Part shown: positions 57,590 through 64,000 of the stretch, piece after piece
Position numbering within the stretch: the stretch's first letter is position 1
Layout: each line of letters begins with the position of its first letter
NCBI RefSeq assembly: GCF_004193775.1
Contig: NC_041019.1
Span: 35,836,827-35,900,826, forward strand
Origin: Glycine soja
Taxonomy: Eukaryota; Streptophyta; Magnoliopsida; Fabales; Fabaceae
Direction of reading: 5' to 3'
Length of the DNA stretch: 64,000 nt
Notes under the pieces: model-generated
Databases searched by the model: none
What the model saw: the letters and a program-made list of their open reading frames with translations, nothing else
Told to the model about the DNA's origin: nothing
Position numbers and translations under genes: made by a program

Positions 57590-57594
57590 CCTCT

Positions 57595-60500
57595 CAATGC
57601 CCCACAAAGAAAACCATGATCATGAGGGGTCAAGACATTTATAGTAGTCAAGAGGAGACTACTTCTTGCCCTTCCTCTAGTGGAAGTGAAGATGAAGTAA
57701 GGGGTGAAGAGTCTAGTGAGGAAGTCTACCCCCATGAAGAAGGTGACCTCTTAATGGTTAGAAGGCTCCTTGGAGGTCAATCTTGTGATCTATCTCAATC
57801 CCAAAGAGAGAACATCTTTCATACAAGATGCAAAATTTTAGATAAAACTTGTTCTCTCATTGTGGATAGTGGATCTTGTTGCAATTGTTGTAGCACAAGA
57901 TTAGTTTCCAAGTTGAACCTCACTATCATTCCCCACCCAAAACCTTATAAACTTCAATGGCTCAATGAGCAAGGGGAAATGATAGTTAACCAACAAGTGA
58001 AGGTACCTTTCTCCATTGGGACATATAAGGATGAAGTTAATTGTGATATAGTTCTCATGGAGGCAGGACATATTCTTTTAGGAAGGCCGTGGCAATTTGA
58101 TAGGAAGATCATTTATAATGGCCTAACTAATGAGATTACCCTCACCCATCTTGGCACTAAATTTGTGTTGCATCCTCAAACACCTTCACAGGTGGCCAAA
58201 GATCAACTAACTATGAAAGATAAGAGGGATGAGGAAGAAAAATTAGAAAAACAAAAGAAAAAGAAGGATAGTAAGTCCTTGTCTTCAAAGGCCAGGGGGA
58301 AGGAAAAAGAGGGAAAGGATTCCTCCAAGAAGATTGTTAAGAAGGAAAATCATTTTGCAACAAAAGGTGATATTAAAAGAGCACTCCTTCTTAAACAATC
58401 TTTCTACCTTTTCCTATCAAGGGAAATATCCCTTAGCACTGCCACAATTCCTACATTTGAGACCTTAACCCCAAAGGTCCAAGAACTCTTACATGAATTT
58501 GGTGATATATTTCCCAAAGAGATACCCCCTGGGCTACCTCCTTTAAGGGGAATAGAACACCAAATAGATTTAGTCCCAGGAGCAAGCCTTCCTAATAGGC
58601 CAGCCTATAGGACTAACCCTCAGGAGACTAAGGAGATAGAGTCTCAGGTTAAAGAATTGTTGGAGAAGGGCTGGGTCCAAGAGAGCCTAAGCCTATGTGC
58701 TGTGCCAGTGTTGTTGGTGCCTAAAAAGGATGGTACGTGGAGAATGTGTACAGATTGCAGGGCCATCAACAACATCACTGTAAAGTATAGGCACCCCATT
58801 CCTAGACTTGATGATTTGCTTGATGAGTTGCATGGTGCCAATATCTTTTCAAAAATTGATCTTAAAAGTGGTTATCACCAAATCAGGATGAAAAAGGGTG
58901 ATGAGTGGAAAACTGCTTTCAAGACCAAGTTTGGTTTGTATGAATGGCTAGTGATGCCTTTTGGGCTCACTAATGCACCAAGCACCTTTATGAGGCTTAT
59001 GCATCATGTCTTAAGGGATTTCATAGGTAGATTTGTAGTTGTTTATTTTGATGATATTTTAGTGTATAGTAGGAGCCTAGATGATCACTTAGGACATCTC
59101 AGACAAGTTCTTTCAGTCCTTAGGAAGAACACCCTCTATGCAAATATAGAGAAGTGTACCTTTTGTGTAGATAATATAGTTTTCTTAGGTTTTGTAGTTG
59201 GTAGAAATGGGGTCCAAGTGGACCATGAGAAAATCAAGGCCATCCAAGAATGGCCCACCCCAAAAAGTGTGGGAGATATTAGGAGCTTCCATGGGTTAGC
59301 AAGCTTCTATAGAAGGTTTGTTCCTAATTTCTCTACAATTGCATCACCTCTCAATGAGCTGGTGAAGAAGAATGTGGCATTTACCTGGGGTGAAAAACAA
59401 GAGCAAGCCTTTGCTTTGCTCAAAGAAAAGCTGACTAAGGCACCTGTTCTAGCTCTTCCTGACTTTTCTAAAACTTTTGAGCTAGAATGTGATGCCTCTG
59501 GAGTGGGAGTTGGAGCTGTATTGTTACAAGGTGGGCACCATATTGCTTATTTTAGTGAAAAACTTCATAGTGCCACCCTCAACTACCCCACCTATGATAA
59601 AGAGCTTTATGCCTTAATAAGAACCCTCCAAACTTGGGAACATTACCTTGTTTCCAAGGAATTTGTCATTCATAGTGATCATCAATCACTTAAGTACATT
59701 AGAGGGCAAAGCAAGTTAAACAAGAGGCATGCAAAATGGGTAGAGTACCTAGAGCAATTTCCATATGTTATCAAATACAAAAAGGGAAAAACAAATGTGG
59801 TAGCTGATGCCCTCTCTAGGAGACACATATTGTTTTGCTCCCTAGGAGCTCAAATTTTAGGATTTGATAATATTAGGGACTTGTATGCTTTAGATGAACA
59901 TTTCTCTCCCATTTATGAGAGTTGTGGGAAAAAGGCCCAAGATGGATTCTATTTGGTTGAGGGGTATTTGTTCAAAGAGGGAAAGCTTTGCATACCCCAA
60001 GGATCCATTAGGAAATTACTTGTGAAAGAGAGCCATGAGGGTGGGCTCATGGGCCACTTTGGGATAGACAAGACCCTTGTCTTACTCAAAGAAAAGTTTT
60101 ATTAGCCTCATATGAAGAAAGATGTCCATAAGCATTGCACTAGGTGTGTGGCTTGTTTACAAGCCAAGTCTAGGGTGATGCCTCATGGGCTATACACACC
60201 CTTACCCATCCCATCTGCACCTTGGGTAGACATTAGTATGGACTTTGTCCTTGGGCTTCCTAGAACCCAAAGAGGTGTAGACTCTATCTTTGTGGTGGTG
60301 GATAGGTTTAGCAAGATGGCACACTTTATACCATGCCAGAAGGTGGATGATGCTTCCCACATCTCAAAACTCTTTTTCAAGGAAGTTGTGAGACTCCATG
60401 GTTTGCCTAGGACCATTGTGTCAGATAGAGATGCTAAGTTCCTTAGCCACTTCTGGAAAACCTTATGGGCTAAGCTAGGAACTAAACTTCTTTTCTCTAC

Positions 60501-61254
60501 CACTTGTCATCCACAAACTGATGGGCAAACAGAGGTAGTGAATAGGTCTTTATCCACCCTTTTAAGGGCTCTTATGAAAGGCAACCATAAGTCTTGGGAT
60601 GAGTATCTTCCTCATGTAGAATTTGCCTACAACAGGGGGGTTCATAGAACCACCAAGCAGTCCCCTTTTGAGGTTGTCTATGGGTTCAATCCCCTAACAC
60701 CGTTAGACCTCATTCCCCTCCCACTGGACACTTCTTTTATACATAAAGAAGGGGAATCTAGGTCAGAATTTGTAAAGAAGTTGCATGAAAGGGTTAAGAA
60801 CCAAATAGAGAACCAAACAAAGGTGTATTCAACTAAAGGAAATAGAGGAAGAAAAGAGCTAGTTCTTAATGAGGGTGACTGGGTTTGGCTCCATCTTAGG
60901 AAGGATAGATTCCCTAATAAAAGGAAATCCAAGCTTAGCCCTAGAGGGGATGGACCTTTTCAGGTTTTGGAGAGGATCAATAACAATGCCTATAGGTTGG
61001 ACCTCCCAGAAGAGTATGGAGTCAGCACCACTTTTAACATTTCTGATTTAACTCCTTTTGCAGGTGGAGCTGATATTGAGGAGGAGGAACTAATAGATTT
61101 GAGGTCAAATCCTCTTCAAGGGGAAGAGGATGATGCAATCCTCCCTAGGAAGGGACCAATCGCTAGAACCATGAGCAAGAGGCTCCAAGAAGATTGGGCT
61201 AGAGCTGCTGAAGAAGGCCCTAGGGTTCTCATGAACCTTAGGGTAGATTTCTGA
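57595..61254 (+). pseudogene. pol (protease, RT, RNase H, integrase) of the CRM-like element
   Basis: Continues the gag frame with QCPTKKTMI, finishing the knuckle. Protease active site DSG at 57865-57873. Reverse transcriptase: [40 protein letters not shown], catalytic YFDDILVYS at 59044-59070. RNase [27 protein letters not shown]. Integrase: HHCC zinc finger ([11 protein letters not shown] to CTRCVAC), DFVLGL, VSDRDAKF, TDGQTEVVNRSL giving D-D-E; GDGPFQVLERINNNAYRLDL tail. A TAG at 60103-60105 replaces Trp in FYWPHM-type text, inside the zinc finger. Otherwise the 1,220 codons are open. The last 124 bp lie in the 3' LTR. Confidence 0.92.
61118..61130 (+). other. Polypurine tract of the CRM-like element
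   Basis: AAGGGGAAGAGGA immediately before the 3' LTR. It is also coding (QGEED in the pol frame). Confidence 0.8.
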
Positions 61255-62103
61255 GCCCATGGGCCAAGGTTGGGTCCAATTATCTTTGTACATATTAGAC
61301 TAGGATGTCATTATATTTGGTCCTTGTATTTAGGGCTCCATATTGTAGGTAGGGTACCCTAGAAATATAGGATTTTTCAGCCCTTGTATTTTTGGGCACC
61401 TAGACTAGTTTTTGTATTAGGGGTAGTTTTGTAATTTCACATGAACTAAGTGGATATTTGATGTGTGTGGGTGGGAAATAAATTTAATTGAATTGGTAGA
61501 AGCCCAATCCAATTAAATTTTAGAGGGGGAGGTGAGCATTTGCTTACTACACCCCATTGCCACATCATATAGTCACACTTTGTGCATGTCCTTCATGCTT
61601 TTCATGCCTCATGACACCTAAGCACACTTAGTGGAGAATCTTGGAATTGATCTTGGATTAGTGGGCTGAACCATAACTAAAATTCACTAATCATAATTAG
61701 TGAAATTTTGGCTCTAAAGTTTGGCTCCACAAATTCAATTTCAAATTCAAGTGAAATTTGAATTTCCCTCCAATTTTGTGTGACACTTAGGCTATAAATA
61801 GAGGTCATGTGTGTGCATTTTTTTTAACTTTGATCATTTGAATATTAACTTCAGATTTCATCTTTTTGAGCACAAAATTTCGTGCTCTTCTCTCCTTCTC
61901 CCTTCATTCATCTCCTTCTTCCTCCAAGCTCTTATCCATGGCCTCCTATGGTGGTGAGCTTCTTCTAGACTCATCTTCTCCTTGAAGTGGCGTCTCCTCT
62001 CTCTCTTCCTTCTCCATTCCACTGCCATTTATCTTCCAAGAAGCAAAGGAATCCATTGATGAAGAAGATCCTAGGCCTACAAGCTCCAATGGAGCTTGCA
62101 TCA
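61131..62103 (+). repeat. 3' LTR of the 37531-62103 element
   Basis: 973 bp, TGATGCAATCC to CTTGCATCA. Its first 124 bp encode the pol C-terminus. TATA box at 61793-61800. Followed by TSD TACAA. Confidence 0.92.
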
Positions 62104-62108
62104 TACAA

Positions 62109-63965
62109 GCTTTACATGGAGCTACATCATGTGGTATCAGAGCATCTTCATCTAGGTGATGTTCTTTTGCTTCCTCTATCTTTTGTTCAGTTAATTCACT
62201 TTGATTCCTTGTTCTTCATCATCTTCTCCATGTATCTCCTCCATTATCTTGTGATTTGGTATTGTTTAGAGTAGATTCAAAAAAATAAACTGACTAAATC
62301 TTAGATTTACACTTGTTCATGCATTTTCTATGGTTCAAATTTTATAGATCTACTCTTGAATCATGTTTTTGTGTTGATTTTAGGTTCTATCTTTTTTCAG
62401 TAATAATCTTCTTGTGCTGAGCCTTTAGATATCAATTTTCTTACAAAATATTGATTAGAAAAGAAAACACAAAAATCTAAGTGTAAATCATTTGATTCAT
62501 GTTGTCTTAGAGTCATGTTTAGTCATAATAATTGTCACATTATGTTCTAAGTTTGTGTTGAATTTTGATTTCGTTGATTGAATTCTAGATACATTTGTTC
62601 ATGTATTCTTGCAATTCTTATCCTATCATTTTAATTTTGAGTCTAATTCATGCATGTTATTTAGTTCATAACATGTTCTAAATCAATTCCTAGAAGTAGT
62701 CTTGTTGTTGAACCTTTTTTTTTTGTTTTCTAAGTTTCCTATATGATGCCAATGAAGAATTTGAGTTGTGGCCAGATTTGTGAATCAAAATAAGTCTTAA
62801 GCTCTCTTAAATTGTTTTATCCAAGAAAATTAAGCATAAGCAAACACAAATTGTAACTATCCAAGCCTTAAGCAACATAAACACTACTCTTGATTTCTAG
62901 GTTGAAATTGTAGTTGTTGTCATTTCTAGCATACTGTCTTCTTAACACCACTTTGGCTTGAATACTTCAAGTTTTGAGCTGAAATATTAACTGGATAAAA
63001 TAGGCATCTGTATGAAAACAATGGAAAAATAATGAACAAAAATGAAAAAGAAATGAGCAAGAAAAGGTGATAAAGATTAACGTCAAAATACACATCCAAA
63101 ATAGCAAAAAAAATGTGTATGCTTGATGTGCTTGAAAATTGTTCATTATTTTGAGTTGTATTACAAGCCTATTTGACTTCTTGGAGTTGTTCATCTTTTA
63201 GATATATTGCCAAATTTACATCACTAGAATTTTTCTGAGTCTTGTTTTTAATTTGTCAATCTAATCTAGTGCCATTCTAGGACTTCCTTTGTGTTCCTCC
63301 TTGGCTTATGGTGTTGTTCTTTTGCTTTATTTTCCTTGAATCTCATTGAATTAATGTCATGTTAAATTTCATTTTGGTTTAGCTTTCATTTCATCTTTTG
63401 GTTTCTTGCTTTTCTTTTTTTTTTTGTGTGTGTTTAAGTGTTGCCTACAATAAGGATTGGAAGAAGAAATTGGTGCATTGTTTGAAGGAAGATTTTTTAG
63501 TCTTAGAGGTTAACCATCCTAGGAGCACCATTGGATTTGAAGAAACCAAAGCCTCACCAAATTTTGAGTGAAACACTTGAGAAAACAAACAAGCATTGAA
63601 GACAAATTTGAAGACCCTAATTACTTTGTTAAATTTGTTGTAATAGAACAATTGAGTGTTCATTTTTTTCTATTGTAATTCCTTGTATTTTGACATTCTT
63701 TAGGGGTGTATTGGGAGTCTCCAAGAGACCACCCAAACCTCTATTTGTGTGTAATAGCTTAGTGTAAACCATGTAGACTAAGTGAAGAACTAGTTGGAAC
63801 CTCCAAAGGGTCATCCAAGCCTTCACATAGGAAACCGTCTAACTTGCTTTAAATTTCCATTACCTTCCACTGTCAAACTGCCTAGATAGCTTGCTTTTTA
63901 CAAATTAGTTCTTACCTTATCTTTCAAACCTCTTTTAGTGTTTATTTTGGCTAGTTTCAACCATA
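62109..63965 (+). mobile_element. Older CRM-like element: LTR end, primer site and leader
   Basis: 62109-62129 completes the older 5' LTR (from 36577-37530). TGGTATCAGAGC at 62132-62143 is an intact tRNA-Met-type primer site. 62144-63965 is leader homologous to 38524-40370 with many small differences. Its gag would lie beyond the insertion that starts at 63966. No gene is visible. Confidence 0.85.
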
Positions 63966-64000
63966 TGTTAGACAAGTGGCCTCAGATATCTTAAGAAGGG
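63966..64000 (+). mobile_element. LTR of the TGTTGGACAAG family, copy 3 (start only)
   Basis: TGTTAGACAAGTGGCCTCAG and following text match the starts at 34621 and 49133. It interrupts the leader where the relative at 40361-40372 reads on (TTCAACCATAGTTTC). Only 35 bp are inside the window. Confidence 0.8.

Larger units (their letters stand above)
37531..62103 (+). mobile_element. CRM-like Ty3/gypsy element, nearly complete, split by a nested element
   Basis: LTRs 37531-38508 and 61131-62103 share ends TGATGCAA and TTGCATCA, an 8-bp perfect inversion. TSD TACAA (37526-37530 and 62104-62108). A tRNA-Met-type primer site, a 1.9-kb leader, one gag-pol frame (40431-41489 joined to 57595-61254) and a purine tract (61118-61130) are all present. 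Without the nested 41490-57589 element and its TSD it would be about 8.5 kb. Ends, primer site, chromovirus-type pol and a frame running into the 3' LTR point to the CRM lineage. One nonsense codon in integrase prevents a full polyprotein. Confidence 0.9.

Noticed and set aside
57502..57594. Upstream start for the pol frame ([10 protein letters not shown]...)
   Set aside because: This part lies in the nested element's LTR; the true upstream frame is gag at 40431-41489.

Overview
This window is plant nuclear DNA, most likely soybean or a close Glycine relative, from a transposon-dense and probably pericentromeric region. The reasons are one spliced gene with plant GT-AG introns, plant lineages of Ty3/gypsy, Ty1/copia, MULE, hAT, RTE and L1 elements, and LTR families that I recognise as typical of soybean (an inference, since no search was run). 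Only one gene looks intact: a three-exon minus-strand gene (exons 31297-31891, 27189-27346, 22450-22659) that splices in frame to a 320-residue FHA2-like forkhead-associated protein. Its two introns (3.95 and 4.53 kb) hold an hAT-type MITE, a truncated RTE LINE and a tRNA-derived SINE.

Left part (1-9990). An ARGONAUTE-like pseudogene (exon pieces 1-84, 170-249, 2119-2155, 6616-6708) is cut by a solo LTR (250-2113, TSD TCATG) and by an internally deleted CRM-like gypsy element (2193-6422, TSD AACCT). A receptor-kinase fragment (about 7418-7692) and a degenerate L1-type LINE (about 8600-9981) follow.

9991-20759 is a 10.8-kb Mutator-like element (9-bp TSD AAAGCTCAA) inserted in that LINE. It carries a decayed transposase fused to an OTU cysteine-protease domain on the plus strand, and on the minus strand an unclassified MULE-associated ORF and a plant-mobile-domain (PMD) gene. 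The PMD exon is split by an LTR element (16236-19681, TSD AGTTT). That LTR contains a patchwork of copied local DNA, including 460 bp that appear identical to part of a complete MULE-type MITE at 21276-22081.

22450-32425 holds the FHA2 gene and, 231 bp upstream of its start codon, a 304-bp MULE-type MITE.

34006-64000 is a retrotransposon nest. A copia remnant (34006-36576) received a solo LTR (34621-35760) and an older CRM-like element (LTR from 36577). A second CRM-like element (37531-62103, TSD TACAA) sits inside that older LTR. A 16.1-kb Tat/Ogre-like element without pol (41490-57589, TSD CCTCT) sits inside the zinc-knuckle codons of the second element, and a solo LTR (49133-50149, TSD TAGGA) sits inside the Tat-like element. 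The Tat-like element carries several tandem-repeat arrays, including a hairpin minisatellite whose stems covary. Another LTR of the solo-LTR family starts at 63966 and runs off the window.

All coordinates and TSDs were read by eye from the sequence. Family assignments rest on recognised motifs, and divergence counts are manual approximations.
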